Assembly (NCBI RefSeq): GCF_002563925.1 | Contig: NZ_PDJD01000001.1 | Coordinates: forward strand, 2,734,973-2,798,972 | Direction of reading: 5' to 3' | Origin: Serinibacter salmoneus | GTDB taxonomy: Bacteria; Actinomycetota; Actinomycetes; Actinomycetales; Beutenbergiaceae | DNA: 64,000 nt | In this document: positions 8,889-18,183 of the stretch, piece by piece | Layout of the letters: each line of letters opens with the position of its first letter | How positions within the stretch are numbered: the stretch's first letter is position 1 | Position numbers and translations under genes: made by a program | The notes under the pieces: generated by a model | The model's input: only the letters and a program-made list of their open reading frames with translations | Told to the model about the DNA's origin: nothing | Database searches by the model: none

Positions 8889-10334
8889 ATGCCGCAGTTC
8901 ACCCGCCTCATCTCGCCCCTGACGGGCAACGACCCGATCCGGGGGGCCACGAGTCTGCGCAAGCGGCTGGTCAGCCGCGACGAGCGCGAGGCCCTGGGCC
9001 GCACGCTGCGCGAGACCCGCCCGGTGAAAGAGATCGGCTGGCGCGCACGCGCGCACCGCCCCGAGGCCGTGGACCTCGTGGAGGCCTCCCACGCGGGGCG
9101 GATCGAGCATCTGGTCCCGATCCGGGTCGCGCGGATGGTGGGGTCCCCGTACGGCTACCTGCGGGGGTCGGCGATCGTGATGGCCGACGACGTCGCTCGC
9201 CTCCCGACCTCCGGCATCACCCCCGTGGTGGGCGGGGATGCGCACCTGGGCAACTTCGGCTTCTACCGCTCCCCCGAGGGGGAGTTGGTGATCGACATCA
9301 ACGACTTCGACGAGGCCCACGTGGGCGCCTGGGAGTGGGACCTCGCGCGCCTGACCGCCTCGATCTGGGTGGCGGGCCGGGAGAACTCCCTCACCGAGGA
9401 GGACTGCGAGCAGGCGGTGCGCGCGTGTGTGCGGGCGTATGCCGCCGAGGTCGCGCGACTGGCGCACATGCCGTTGATCACGCGCTCCTTCGAGCGGATG
9501 GACGTGGACCACCTCACCGAGACCGCGAACGACCCCGCGCTGATCAAGGCGATCCGCAAGGCCGCGAAGTCCGCCCGCAAGCGCACCAGCGACCGGGTGC
9601 TGCCGAAGTTGACCGCCCGCAACGAGCGGGGCGAACGCGAGATCCAGGCCGAGCCGCCGCTGATCGAACGGCTCACCCGGGCCGATGCGGAGCTGGTGGC
9701 GCAGGGGCTGGATGAGTACCTGCACTCCCTGCCGGCGCAGTGGCGCCGGGTGCTGGCGTGGTATCAGCTGACGGATGTGGCCCACAAGGTGGTGGGCGTG
9801 GGCAGCGTGGGATTGCGCGCCTACGTGGCGCTGCTGGAGGGCACCCACCCCGACGACGTGATCTTCCTGCAGCTCAAACAGGCCCGCCGGTCGGTGCTGG
9901 CGCGGTACGTGCACGGCGAGCACGCCTGGCACGACCACCAGGGGCAACGGGTGGTGGAGAGCCAGCAGGCGCTGCAGACCGTGTCCGACCCGCTGCTGGG
10001 GTGGACCAGCGTCGGCGGGAACCAGTACTACGTGCGCACCTTCCGCAACATGAAGGGCACGGTGCCCCTGGACGGCCTGGAGGCGGGAGCCCTGGAGGAC
10101 TACTCCCACATCGTCGGCACGCTGCTGGCCAAGGGGCATGCCCGCACCTCGGGCGCCTCGATGATCGCCACCTACCTGGGCGACGACGACGCCCCCGCCG
10201 ACGCGTTCGCCGCCTTCGCCCGGGGGTACGCGGACCAGACGGAGGCCGATCACGAGGAGTTCGCCGCCGCCGTCGCCTCGGGTCGCCTGCCCGTGGCCGA
10301 GGGCGAGACCGGGAGCGCCTTCCGGCCGAACTAG
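8889..10334 (+). CDS. DUF2252 family protein (kinase-like fold)
   Basis: This 481-residue DUF2252 protein has the hallmark GGDAHLGNFG (about residue 115) and INDFDEAHVGAWEWDLARL (about residue 135). These resemble the catalytic loop and metal site of aminoglycoside-phosphotransferase-like kinases. The function of the family is unknown. ATG 8889 has a good SD (gggagga at 8878-8884) and a -10-like TAGACT at 8849-8854, giving a short leader. The promoter region is shared divergently with the cold-shock gene. It converges on the P-type ATPase gene. Confidence 0.85.
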   Translation: MPQFTRLISPLTGNDPIRGATSLRKRLVSRDEREALGRTLRETRPVKEIGWRARAHRPEAVDLVEASHAGRIEHLVPIRVARMVGSPYGYLRGSAIVMADDVARLPTSGITPVVGGDAHLGNFGFYRSPEGELVIDINDFDEAHVGAWEWDLARLTASIWVAGRENSLTEEDCEQAVRACVRAYAAEVARLAHMPLITRSFERMDVDHLTETANDPALIKAIRKAAKSARKRTSDRVLPKLTARNERGEREIQAEPPLIERLTRADAELVAQGLDEYLHSLPAQWRRVLAWYQLTDVAHKVVGVGSVGLRAYVALLEGTHPDDVIFLQLKQARRSVLARYVHGEHAWHDHQGQRVVESQQALQTVSDPLLGWTSVGGNQYYVRTFRNMKGTVPLDGLEAGALEDYSHIVGTLLAKGHARTSGASMIATYLGDDDAPADAFAAFARGYADQTEADHEEFAAAVASGRLPVAEGETGSAFRPN

Positions 10335-10385
10335 CCTGGGCACATGACTTCCCCACAGCGGGGAGATCCACGACCGCTGGTAGAC

Positions 10386-12917
10386 CTACCCCACGGGCCC
10401 CACGGGCTGCGCGTGCAGATCCCGGTGGAAGAGCTCGGTGTGCTTGCGACGGGCCTTGGTGCGGTGGTCCACCAGTCGTTCCGCGATGAGCCGCACGGCG
10501 CCCATGATGAACACCCACACCAGCGAGTAGGCCATGACCACGCCGATCGCGCCCCAGGAGATCGCGGGGACGAGCCACCCGAAGGCGGCCATCGCCATCG
10601 CCAGGAGCTGCGTGCCGAGGATCGCGAGCCACAGCGGCTTGGCGGGGTAGGGCCGGCGGGTGAACCAGCGCTCGTTGCGCGTGACGAAGATCAGCAGGTG
10701 ACCACCGGAGACCAGTTGCAGGAACATGATCGTCTGCACGGCCCCCTCGCTGGCGATCCCGAGGATTCCCTGGTCCTTGGCGGCGACGGCGAGGGTGAGC
10801 ATGATGAGCGACTGGGCGACGGCGAACAGGCCGATGATCCCGGAGTTGGCCAGCAGTGAGCCCATCCGCCACCGGATCGGTTTCTCGCTCACCGGGGTGT
10901 TGTCGTAGGCGATCGTCATGATCGGGATGTCATCCAGCAGGGACAGCACCACGATCATGATCGGCGTCAGCGGCTGGAAGCCCTCCGTCATGGTCGCGAT
11001 GACCACGAGGAACATGATCGTGAGGGTGAGCGCCACGCGGTAGATCGTGTAGGACGTGATCCGCCCGAAGATCCGCCGGGCCTCGTCCACCGCGTTGTTG
11101 ATGACGGAGAGGCCCGGTGCGGTGAGGATCAGGGCGGCGGCGCCGCGCGCGGCATCGGTCGCGCCGGAGACGGCGGTGCCGCAGTCGGCCTGCTTCAGAG
11201 CCGGGGCGTCGTTGACTCCGTCGCCCGTCATGGCCACGAGGTGACCGCGCTTCTGCAGGGACTTCACGATCGCGTACTTGTGCTCGGGGAACACCCGGGC
11301 GAACCCGTCCGCACGCTCGATCTGGTCGGCGATCACCTCGGGCACGTTGTCCGGGTCCATGTCCGCCGGGAACACGTCGGAGGCGGTCATGATGTTCGTG
11401 CCCATCCCGAGTTGCCGGGCGGTCTCGATCGCGATCGCCGTGTCATCGCCGGTGATCATCTTCACCGCGACGCCCTTGCCCTCCACGGCGTCGATGGTCG
11501 CCTTGGTGTCGTCCCGCGGCGGATCGAACATCGGCAGCACCCCGAGCACCCGCCAGGCGCCGTCGTCCCGTCGCGCCACCGCGAGCGCGCGGTTCCCCTT
11601 GGCGGCCAGCTGGGCCACGGTGTCGTTGACAGTCGCCGTCTCCGCATCACCCGCACCGGCGAGAGCGAGGATGGCGGCCGGGGCTCCCTTGGCGACCACG
11701 GCATCGGTGGCGCCGGGCCCGGTGACCACGGCCTTGGTGTACTTGGTGACCGGGTCGAACGGGGTGAACTCGGTGACGGTCCACCCGCTCAGGGGCGTCG
11801 CCAGTCCGGCGATCACGGCGTCGTCGATCGCGTCATGGTCCTCGGCGCGGGAGGCGAGCGCACCGGCCACGATGACCTCCTGCGGGTCGGTGGCCTGCAC
11901 GAGGATCGGGTCGGAGAGCTTCAGCTGGTTCTTGGTGAGCGTGCCGGTCTTGTCCGAGCACAGGATGTCGACCCCGGCCATCTCCTCGATGGACTGCAGC
12001 CGCGAGACGATCGCCTGCTGTTTGGACAGGGCGAGCGCCCCGAGCGCCATCGTGACGGAGAAGACCGCGGGCATGGCCACCGGGATCGCAGCGACCAGGA
12101 GCACCAGCACGAACTGCAGGATCGTCAGGGCGTCGCCCCACGCCCACCCGGCGTCCACGTCCTGCCACACCTGGAAGACCACGAGCACCACGGCGAGCAC
12201 CACGGCGACCAGGATCAGGAAGTTGCCGATCTGGAACATCGCCTTCTGGGCGTGGGAGACCGCGCCGGCGCCCGCGACGAGTTTGGCGGTGCGCCCGAAG
12301 AAGGTGTTGCTGCCGGTGGCGATGACCACCCCGGCCATCTCGCCCTGCTTCACGACGCTGCCGGAGTAGGCCTCGTCGCCGTCGTGCTTGGAGACCGGCA
12401 CGGACTCCCCGGTCAGGGCGGACTGGTCGATCGAGGCGAATCCTTCACCCACCAGGCGCAGGTCCGCCGGGACGATGTCCCCGAGGCGGACCTTCACCAC
12501 GTCACCCGGGACCAGGTCGGCGGCCTGGATGGTGCTCCAGGCGCCGTCGCGCATCACGGTGGCCTCCGGGGCCAGGCCGGCCTTGAGCGCCGCCAGAGCA
12601 TTGGCGGCCTTCGCGTCCTGCCAGAACGCCAGGGCGGCGTTGATCACCAGGAGGGCGAAGATCACCGCGAAGCTCGGCCAGTTCCCCAGGATCGCGGAGA
12701 CGACGGCGGCGGCCTCGATCATGTACGAGATCGGGCCGGTGAAGTATCCGAGGAGCTTGCGGGCGAGGGACTCCTGCTTCTCGGTGATGCCGTTGGGCCC
12801 GTAGGTCTGCAGGCGGGTCGCGGCCTCTGCGGCGGTCAGTCCGTGAGCAGGGTCCACGCCGAGGTCGGCGAGGACGGCTGGCAGGTCGGCTTTCTCGAGG
12901 TCGAGGGTGGGGGGCAC
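10386..12917 (-). CDS. Plasma-membrane-type P-type proton ATPase (P3A)
   Basis: This 843-residue P-type ATPase has an actuator-domain LTGES, the phosphorylation motif CSDKTGTLTKNQ (Asp about residue 321), MITGDDTAIA, and the hinge motif MTGDGVNDAPALK. About ten membrane segments are visible. There is no N-terminal heavy-metal domain and no CPx motif, so it is not a metal exporter; the pattern matches the proton-efflux P3A group best known from plants and fungi. It would expel protons using ATP. The start is GTG 12917, 16 bases after the marC stop, so the two are co-transcribed. Confidence 0.85.
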   Translation of the reverse strand: MPPTLDLEKADLPAVLADLGVDPAHGLTAAEAATRLQTYGPNGITEKQESLARKLLGYFTGPISYMIEAAAVVSAILGNWPSFAVIFALLVINAALAFWQDAKAANALAALKAGLAPEATVMRDGAWSTIQAADLVPGDVVKVRLGDIVPADLRLVGEGFASIDQSALTGESVPVSKHDGDEAYSGSVVKQGEMAGVVIATGSNTFFGRTAKLVAGAGAVSHAQKAMFQIGNFLILVAVVLAVVLVVFQVWQDVDAGWAWGDALTILQFVLVLLVAAIPVAMPAVFSVTMALGALALSKQQAIVSRLQSIEEMAGVDILCSDKTGTLTKNQLKLSDPILVQATDPQEVIVAGALASRAEDHDAIDDAVIAGLATPLSGWTVTEFTPFDPVTKYTKAVVTGPGATDAVVAKGAPAAILALAGAGDAETATVNDTVAQLAAKGNRALAVARRDDGAWRVLGVLPMFDPPRDDTKATIDAVEGKGVAVKMITGDDTAIAIETARQLGMGTNIMTASDVFPADMDPDNVPEVIADQIERADGFARVFPEHKYAIVKSLQKRGHLVAMTGDGVNDAPALKQADCGTAVSGATDAARGAAALILTAPGLSVINNAVDEARRIFGRITSYTIYRVALTLTIMFLVVIATMTEGFQPLTPIMIVVLSLLDDIPIMTIAYDNTPVSEKPIRWRMGSLLANSGIIGLFAVAQSLIMLTLAVAAKDQGILGIASEGAVQTIMFLQLVSGGHLLIFVTRNERWFTRRPYPAKPLWLAILGTQLLAMAMAAFGWLVPAISWGAIGVVMAYSLVWVFIMGAVRLIAERLVDHRTKARRKHTELFHRDLHAQPVGPVG

Positions 12918-12933
12918 GGGGACTCCGGGGGTG

Positions 12934-13545
12934 TCAGTGGGACCAGGAGGGGAAGACCGCCGCGAGGGCGGTGAGGATCGACTGCACGCAGATGGCCAAG
13001 AGGATGAGACCGAACACCCGGGAGAACACGTTCATGCCGGTGGCTCCGAGCAGCCGGGACAGCAGCGGCGCCAGGGAATAGATCCCGGCGACCAGGGCGC
13101 TGATGCCCACCGCGATGCCGACCCCGATCAGCGTGTTGGTCAGGCCGGTGTGGTCGTGGGCGTAGGCGATCATCAGTGCCATCACGCCGGGGCCCGCGAT
13201 CACGGGCACGGCCAAGGGCACGATCGCCGGGGAGGATCCGGTGGCGGACATGACGGCATCCGGGCGCACCATCATCGCCCAGGCGATGGTGGCGACGTAG
13301 GCGAAGCCGGCAATCTTGAAGGAGTTCAGGTCGATCCCGAAGAAGGTCAGCAGAGCGGTCCCGGCGAACAGCGAGATGAGCATCACGACCACCGCGCCGA
13401 CCCCGACCATCAGCGCCACGTGGCGCTGTCTGCGGGAATCCATCTTCTCGGTGAGATCGAGGAAGACCGGAATGGTGCCGATCGGATTGGCAATGGTGAA
13501 CAGGGCGACGGCGAAGGTCAGCAGGGTGGGCGCCGTGACGGTCAC
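12934..13545 (-). CDS. MarC family integral membrane protein
   Basis: This 203-residue protein has six hydrophobic helices and typical MarC segments: ALFTIANPIGTIPVFLDLT at the N-terminus and VPVIAGPGVMALMI in the middle. Despite its name, MarC is not established as a drug-resistance factor and its substrate is unknown. GTG 13545 was chosen because a ggggagga SD precedes it; an in-frame upstream extension has no SD. It is the first gene of an operon with the proton ATPase and is divergent from the PPK2 gene. Confidence 0.85.
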   Translation of the reverse strand: MTVTAPTLLTFAVALFTIANPIGTIPVFLDLTEKMDSRRQRHVALMVGVGAVVVMLISLFAGTALLTFFGIDLNSFKIAGFAYVATIAWAMMVRPDAVMSATGSSPAIVPLAVPVIAGPGVMALMIAYAHDHTGLTNTLIGVGIAVGISALVAGIYSLAPLLSRLLGATGMNVFSRVFGLILLAICVQSILTALAAVFPSWSH

Positions 13546-13650
13546 GTGTTCCTCCCCTTCGCGCTGCGGGTGACCCGCGAATGTGTTTCTCTGACGGTAG
13601 GACATCGCAGCGAATCCCACCAACGCTGCAGCGGACGAAAGGTCGACGAG

Positions 13651-14514
13651 ATGGATTACACATCATGGGCGGCGGCGTGCCGCGTCACACCGGGCGCGAA
13701 GGTGGACCTGCGCCACGACTTCGATCCCGGCCGGCGGGACGCCGCGTTGGGAAAGCAGGGGGGCAATGCGGCGCTGGAGCGCGCCAAGCAGGAACTGTTC
13801 GCGCTGCAGGACGCGTTCTACGCGCAGGCGGACGGAGCCCTGTTGATCGTGCTGCAGGCGATCGATGCTGCGGGCAAGGACTCCACGGTGAAGCACGTGA
13901 TGTCCGGGGTGAATCCGGAGGGTGTGGACGTGTACTCCTTCAAGGCACCCAGCAGCACCGAGCGCGAACACGACTATCTGTGGCGCCACCAGGCGGCGCT
14001 GCCGGCACTGGGGCGGATCGCGGTCTTCAACCGCTCGCACTACGAGAACGTGACCGTGACCCGGGTGCACCCAGAACTCCTGTGGCCACGCACCGCGGTG
14101 GCCGGTGACCACATCTGGGCGCAGCGGTATCGCCAGATCAACGACTGGGAGCGCTATCTGACGGAGAACGGCACCACCATCGTCAAGATCTTCCTGAATG
14201 TCTCCAAGGAGGAGCAACGACTCCGATTCCTGGACCGTATCGACGACTCGTCCAAGAACTGGAAGGTCTCGGCCACGGACATGACGGAGCGGGCCCTGTG
14301 GGACGACTACACCCACGCGTTCTCCCAGATGCTCAGCCACACCAGCACCGAGTGGGCGCCGTGGCACGTGGTGCCGGCCGATCACAAGTGGTTCTCCCAC
14401 CTGTCCACGCTCGCGATCCTGTTGGAGACGATGCGGGGACTCGAGCCGCGCTACCCGCAGGTGGACGAGACCACCGCCTCCCACCTCGCCGACATCCGTC
14501 GCCAGCTCATGTAG
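13651..14514 (+). CDS. Polyphosphate kinase 2 family protein (PPK2)
   Basis: This 287-residue protein has the PPK2 Walker A region VLQAIDAAGKDSTVKHVMSG (about residue 70), then SFKAPSSTEREHDYLWR, and the Walker B-like FNRSHYENV. It ends with IKIFLNVSKEEQRLRFLDR-type kinase segments. Length and motifs match single-domain class I/III PPK2 enzymes, which phosphorylate nucleoside mono- or diphosphates from polyphosphate. ATG 13651 has a weak SD (aaagg at 13638-13642). It is divergent from the MarC/proton-ATPase operon and overlaps the convergent MFS gene by 8 bases at its 3' end. Confidence 0.9.
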   Translation: MDYTSWAAACRVTPGAKVDLRHDFDPGRRDAALGKQGGNAALERAKQELFALQDAFYAQADGALLIVLQAIDAAGKDSTVKHVMSGVNPEGVDVYSFKAPSSTEREHDYLWRHQAALPALGRIAVFNRSHYENVTVTRVHPELLWPRTAVAGDHIWAQRYRQINDWERYLTENGTTIVKIFLNVSKEEQRLRFLDRIDDSSKNWKVSATDMTERALWDDYTHAFSQMLSHTSTEWAPWHVVPADHKWFSHLSTLAILLETMRGLEPRYPQVDETTASHLADIRRQLM

Positions 14515-15745
14515 TGCGGCGCAGCAGCGGGAACCCGACTGCCATCGCGAGCACCATGATCGCGGCGGCCAGGGGCGGCAACGCGCCGTACCCGAGGGCC
14601 GTGGCGAGGAATGAGGGTGCGATGGCACCGACGATCGCGCCGGCCGCCACGGCGCTGTTGAACAGGCCCATCGCGGAGCCCTGCCCGTCCAGGGTGAGCT
14701 CGGCCGCGAGCATGGTGCCGCCTACGTAGTCGAACGGGTACCCGATCGCGATGAGCACGAGGCCGATGGGCCCGAGGACTCCTTCTCCGGGCAGCGCGAG
14801 CGCCCAGGTGGCCGTCATCACCGCGAAGCCCGCCAGCGTGATCAGCATGCCGATGCCGAGCACCCGCGCGGCGGTGGTGCGCGCCGCCAACGAACCGCAC
14901 ACGGGGTAGAGCAACGCGCCGGCGAGGGAGCCGATGAGGTAGTAGGTGGCGGTATGGGAGGCGGTGACCTTGAAGGCGTGGTCCATGACCAGCGGCATCA
15001 CGTTGAGGATGGTCTGCACTGCGATCATCGCCAGCAGCCAGGTCAACAGGAACCGCCCGAACGGGCCCCGCAGCTCGGTGCGCAGTCCGCTCGGGTGCCG
15101 CTCGCCGTCGCGCGGGTGGCGCAGGTGCGCCGCGATCGAGGGCGGTCCGCTCACCGGGACCCGGTGGTGGCCCTTCGCGGGGGCCGATACCCGTGGCAAC
15201 CCGATGCGCCCCAGGAGGACCCCGAACGCGATCACCGCGCCGCCCACGTACCACCCCATGTTCACCCGGCCGTCGGCGAAGACGGCGCCGATCGCCAGGC
15301 CCGCGACCTGGCCGAGGCCGAAGGTGAGGCGGAACCAGCCGATCCGCACGTCCCACTCCTCGCGGGGGTGGCCCTCCACGATGAACACACTGCCGGTGGT
15401 CTGCGCTGCGCCCGCCGAGACACCCGCCGCGAGCGCCGCGAGGGCCCACAGCGGCACCGAGTCGGCGAGTCCGAACCCGATCGCGGAGGTCGCCATGGCC
15501 GGGAAGGCGCCGAGGAACACCACCCGCTGCTTGCCCGCACGGTCGGCATAGGAGCCGATCGCCGGGGCGGTGAGCTGCCCGGCAAAGAACGCGGAGATCA
15601 CGAGTGCCACGGCGGTGGGGCCGTGGCTCTCGACGCTCAGGGGGATGAGCATCGGGACCAGGGCGTTGACGAGCAGCCCGGCGAGCGCGTAGGCGGCGAA
15701 CCACGGCTCGAGCCAGCGACCGGCACGCGTGAGGGGGTTGGTCAC
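14507..15745 (-). CDS. MFS transporter (12 TM)
   Basis: This 412-residue major facilitator protein has about 12 hydrophobic segments and a motif A-like loop (GSYADRAGKQRVVFLGA) after helix 2. The second-half equivalent (VCGSLAARTTAARVLGIG) is degenerate. The substrate is unknown. GTG 15745 was chosen because a gggag SD lies just before it; another GTG at 15763 gives a six-residue extension without SD. The 3' end overlaps the convergent PPK2 gene. Confidence 0.85.
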   Translation of the reverse strand: MTNPLTRAGRWLEPWFAAYALAGLLVNALVPMLIPLSVESHGPTAVALVISAFFAGQLTAPAIGSYADRAGKQRVVFLGAFPAMATSAIGFGLADSVPLWALAALAAGVSAGAAQTTGSVFIVEGHPREEWDVRIGWFRLTFGLGQVAGLAIGAVFADGRVNMGWYVGGAVIAFGVLLGRIGLPRVSAPAKGHHRVPVSGPPSIAAHLRHPRDGERHPSGLRTELRGPFGRFLLTWLLAMIAVQTILNVMPLVMDHAFKVTASHTATYYLIGSLAGALLYPVCGSLAARTTAARVLGIGMLITLAGFAVMTATWALALPGEGVLGPIGLVLIAIGYPFDYVGGTMLAAELTLDGQGSAMGLFNSAVAAGAIVGAIAPSFLATALGYGALPPLAAAIMVLAMAVGFPLLRRTT

Positions 15746-15794
15746 GCTCCCACTCTCTCTCACCAGGGCGCCGACTGCACTTCACCGGGTGTTC

Positions 15795-15826
15795 ACCGGC
15801 GGCCGGTGCGGGCACCGGCCGCCGGT
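15795..15826. terminator. Terminator hairpin after the DHA2 transporter gene
   Basis: A perfect 14-bp stem (15795-15808 with 15813-15826) and a 4-base loop lie 5 bases beyond the stop codon of the minus-strand DHA2 gene. Confidence 0.75.
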
Positions 15827-15831
15827 CGGCG

Positions 15832-17343
15832 TCAGCCGCGCTGATCGCGCAGCGCCCGCAGCGCGAGCACCGCGGCGAAGAGCATCGTGACCACGCCGAC
15901 CAACGACGTCGCCACGATCCCGGAGTCGAACGCGTGCCGCGCGGACTGGGCGAGCTGCTCGCCCACGCTTGCCGGCAGGGACTCGGCCACGGTGAGCGCC
16001 CCGGCGAGGGTCTCGCGCGCGGCGGCGGCCTGCTCGGCGGGGACACCCGCGGGGATCGTGAGGGCGCGGGCGTAGGTCGCGGCGAGCACCCCGCCCAGCA
16101 CGCTCGTGCCGAGCACGGCCCCCAGTTCGTAGGCGGTCTCGGACACCGCGGAGGCGGCGCCGGCCTTCGCGGGCGGGACGGCCGCCACGATGATGTCGTT
16201 CGAGAGCGTCTCCGCAGCGCCGACACCGGCACCCAGGGCGGCGAAGCCGAGGGCGAAGACCCACAGGTCGGCCCGCCCCCCGGTCAGGGCGAAGGTGGCA
16301 TAGGTCGCCGCGCCGAGCAGGAGTCCGGCGGCCACCAGGTGGGCCGGGCGGAAGCGGCGCACGAGCCTCACCACCAGGAGAGAGGCCACCACCATGGCGA
16401 GGGTGCCCGGCACCAGCACGAGGCCGGCGTTCATCGGGCTCATCCCGAGCACCAGCTGCAGGTGCTGGGACAGGAAGTACAGCAGGCCCACGAACGAGAA
16501 CACGCTGATGAGGTTGATCAGCACGCTGCCGGTGAAGGCGCCTACGGCGAACAGGCGAACGTCCAGGAGGGGGTTGCGTTGGCGCAGCAGTCGACGAGCG
16601 AACAGGTACGCGCTGCCGAGGGCGACGGCGAAGCACCCCCCGGCCAGGACGTCCCACCCCTGGGTGGCCACGTGCTTGATGCCGTACACCAGCGGAGCGA
16701 AGGTCAGCATGGACAGCAGGATCGAGGCCAGGTCGAACGGGCCGGGCGCGGGGTCGCGCGACTCGGTGATGAGGAGCGGCGCCCCGATCAGCAACGGCAG
16801 CAGGATCGGCACGGCCAGCAGGAACACCGACCCCCAAGCGAAGTGCTCCAGGAGCAGACCGCCGACGATGGGACCGATCGCGCCGCCCGCGGCGAAGCCG
16901 GTGGCCCAGATCGCGATGGCGAGGCGGCGCTCGCGGCGATCGGTGAACATGCCGCGCAGCAGGGAGAGGGTGCACGGCATGAGCGCAGCGCCGAACACGC
17001 CGAGCAGCGCGCGGGAGGCGAGCAGCATCTCGGCGCTGGTGGAGTTCGCGGCGATCACGGAGACCGCCGCGAACCCGACGGCGCCGATGAGCAGCAGCCG
17101 GCGCCGGCCGACGCGGTCGCCGAGGTTGCCCATGCTGACCAGGAGCCCGGCGAGAACCAGCGGGTAGACGTCGATGATCCACAACTGCATGGCGGCGCCG
17201 GGCTGCAGGTCCAGGGCGATGGAGGGCAGGGCGAAGCTCAGCACCGTGTTGTCGATCGAGACGATCAGCACGGGAAGCATCAGGACCGCGAGACCCCACC
17301 ACTGGGTGCGGGTTGCGGCGGCGGGGGCGTACGTCGAACTCAC
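15832..17343 (-). CDS. DHA2-family (14 TM) multidrug MFS transporter
   Basis: This 503-residue protein has 14 hydrophobic segments. SIDNTVLSFALPSIALDL near the N-terminus is the typical DHA2 motif D1-like segment, and GNLGDRVGRRRLLLIG is motif A. Proteins of this group (EmrB, QacA, LfrA) export drugs or cationic toxic compounds with proton antiport. It is divergent from a TetR gene with an imperfect inverted repeat between them (17353-17370), the classic arrangement for a repressor controlling an efflux pump. Confidence 0.88.
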   Translation of the reverse strand: MSSTYAPAAATRTQWWGLAVLMLPVLIVSIDNTVLSFALPSIALDLQPGAAMQLWIIDVYPLVLAGLLVSMGNLGDRVGRRRLLLIGAVGFAAVSVIAANSTSAEMLLASRALLGVFGAALMPCTLSLLRGMFTDRRERRLAIAIWATGFAAGGAIGPIVGGLLLEHFAWGSVFLLAVPILLPLLIGAPLLITESRDPAPGPFDLASILLSMLTFAPLVYGIKHVATQGWDVLAGGCFAVALGSAYLFARRLLRQRNPLLDVRLFAVGAFTGSVLINLISVFSFVGLLYFLSQHLQLVLGMSPMNAGLVLVPGTLAMVVASLLVVRLVRRFRPAHLVAAGLLLGAATYATFALTGGRADLWVFALGFAALGAGVGAAETLSNDIIVAAVPPAKAGAASAVSETAYELGAVLGTSVLGGVLAATYARALTIPAGVPAEQAAAARETLAGALTVAESLPASVGEQLAQSARHAFDSGIVATSLVGVVTMLFAAVLALRALRDQRG

Positions 17344-17352
17344 CTCCCTAAC

Positions 17353-17370
17353 ATACCGTCTGGTCGGTTC
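17353..17370. promoter_or_regulatory. Putative TetR operator between the efflux pump and its regulator
   Basis: ATACCGTCTGGTCGGTTC is an imperfect inverted repeat (ACCG.C..G.CGGT core) in the divergent region, 10 bases from the pump start. It resembles operators of TetR repressors that control drug efflux genes. Confidence 0.55.
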
Positions 17371-17410
17371 TCTGTGAACCCGCTAGGGTGTGATCTCCAG
17401 GGAGGACGAG

Positions 17411-17986
17411 GTGCCAGGACCACAGCGCGACGCCGAACGCACGCAGCGCCGCATACTCGAGGCAGCCGCCCGCGCCATCGCGACCAAGGGCGTGGGCGTG
17501 AGCCTGGATGCCATCGCCCGCTCCGCTGGAGTGTCCAAGGGCGGCCTCATGCACCACTTCCCCAGCCGCGATGAGCTGCTCACGGCCCTGATGGGCGACC
17601 TCCTGGCGCAGTTCGACGAGGCCGTGACAGCCGCCCTCGACCCGGCCGACGACGCCCCCGGGCGCCTCACCCGCGCCTACGTCCGCGCCGTGTTCGCGGA
17701 CCTGGAGAACGGCGAGCGAGCGCGCGAACAGATCACCGTGATGGGCATGATCGGCTCCGACCCCGGGGTGACCGCCCTGGTCCGGGACGACGACGCGCGG
17801 TGGCATCAACGGATTCTGGCCGACGGCCTGGACCCGCTGCGCGCCGAGGTCATCACCAAGGCTGCCGACGGCGCGACCGGCTCCCTGCTGTGGAGCCGGC
17901 AGGACCCGCGCGAGCTCGATGCGTTGCGCGACACGCTCCTCGCGCTCACCCGCGACCCGGGTGCCCTGGTGGAGCCCGCCCGGTAA
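17411..17986 (+). CDS. TetR-family regulator of the divergent DHA2 pump
   Basis: This 191-residue TetR protein has an N-terminal helix-turn-helix (ARAIATKGVGVSLDAIARSAG, then VSKGGLMHHFPSRDELL), followed by a helical ligand-binding domain. GTG 17411 has an agggagg SD 5 bases upstream; GTG 17390 lies immediately after the -10-like TAGGGT (17384-17389), so it would fall outside the transcript. Ligand and target are inferred from the divergent pump: it probably represses both genes through the repeat at 17353-17370. Confidence 0.88.
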   Translation: MPGPQRDAERTQRRILEAAARAIATKGVGVSLDAIARSAGVSKGGLMHHFPSRDELLTALMGDLLAQFDEAVTAALDPADDAPGRLTRAYVRAVFADLENGERAREQITVMGMIGSDPGVTALVRDDDARWHQRILADGLDPLRAEVITKAADGATGSLLWSRQDPRELDALRDTLLALTRDPGALVEPAR

Positions 17987-18183
17987 CCGTCCACCACCCG
18001 CACACGTCGCGAACCACCCACCACCCGCGCGCCGCGCCGCGCGGGCCCAGCGCCGTCCCGCCACGCGGCACTCACACCGGGCAGGACAGCCGCAGTTTCC
18101 GCTATCGCGTGCACAGACGGTCAGCAGCGTGAAAGGATGTCACTACGGGGCTTTACCAGATCCATCTGTCCGATTGAGGTTGT

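Noticed and set aside
10344-10859. Plus-strand open frame of 171 codons with a leaderless-like TAGCCT 6 bases before its ATG
   Set aside because: It lies antisense to the conserved C-terminus of the proton ATPase, its protein is low-complexity and unlike any family, and the TAG of TAGCCT is simply the DUF2252 stop codon.
11241-12974. Long plus-strand open frame (577 codons) over the ATPase
   Set aside because: It is a shadow frame typical of high-GC coding DNA, rich in Gly, Arg and His, with no domain; the opposite strand carries all P-type ATPase motifs.
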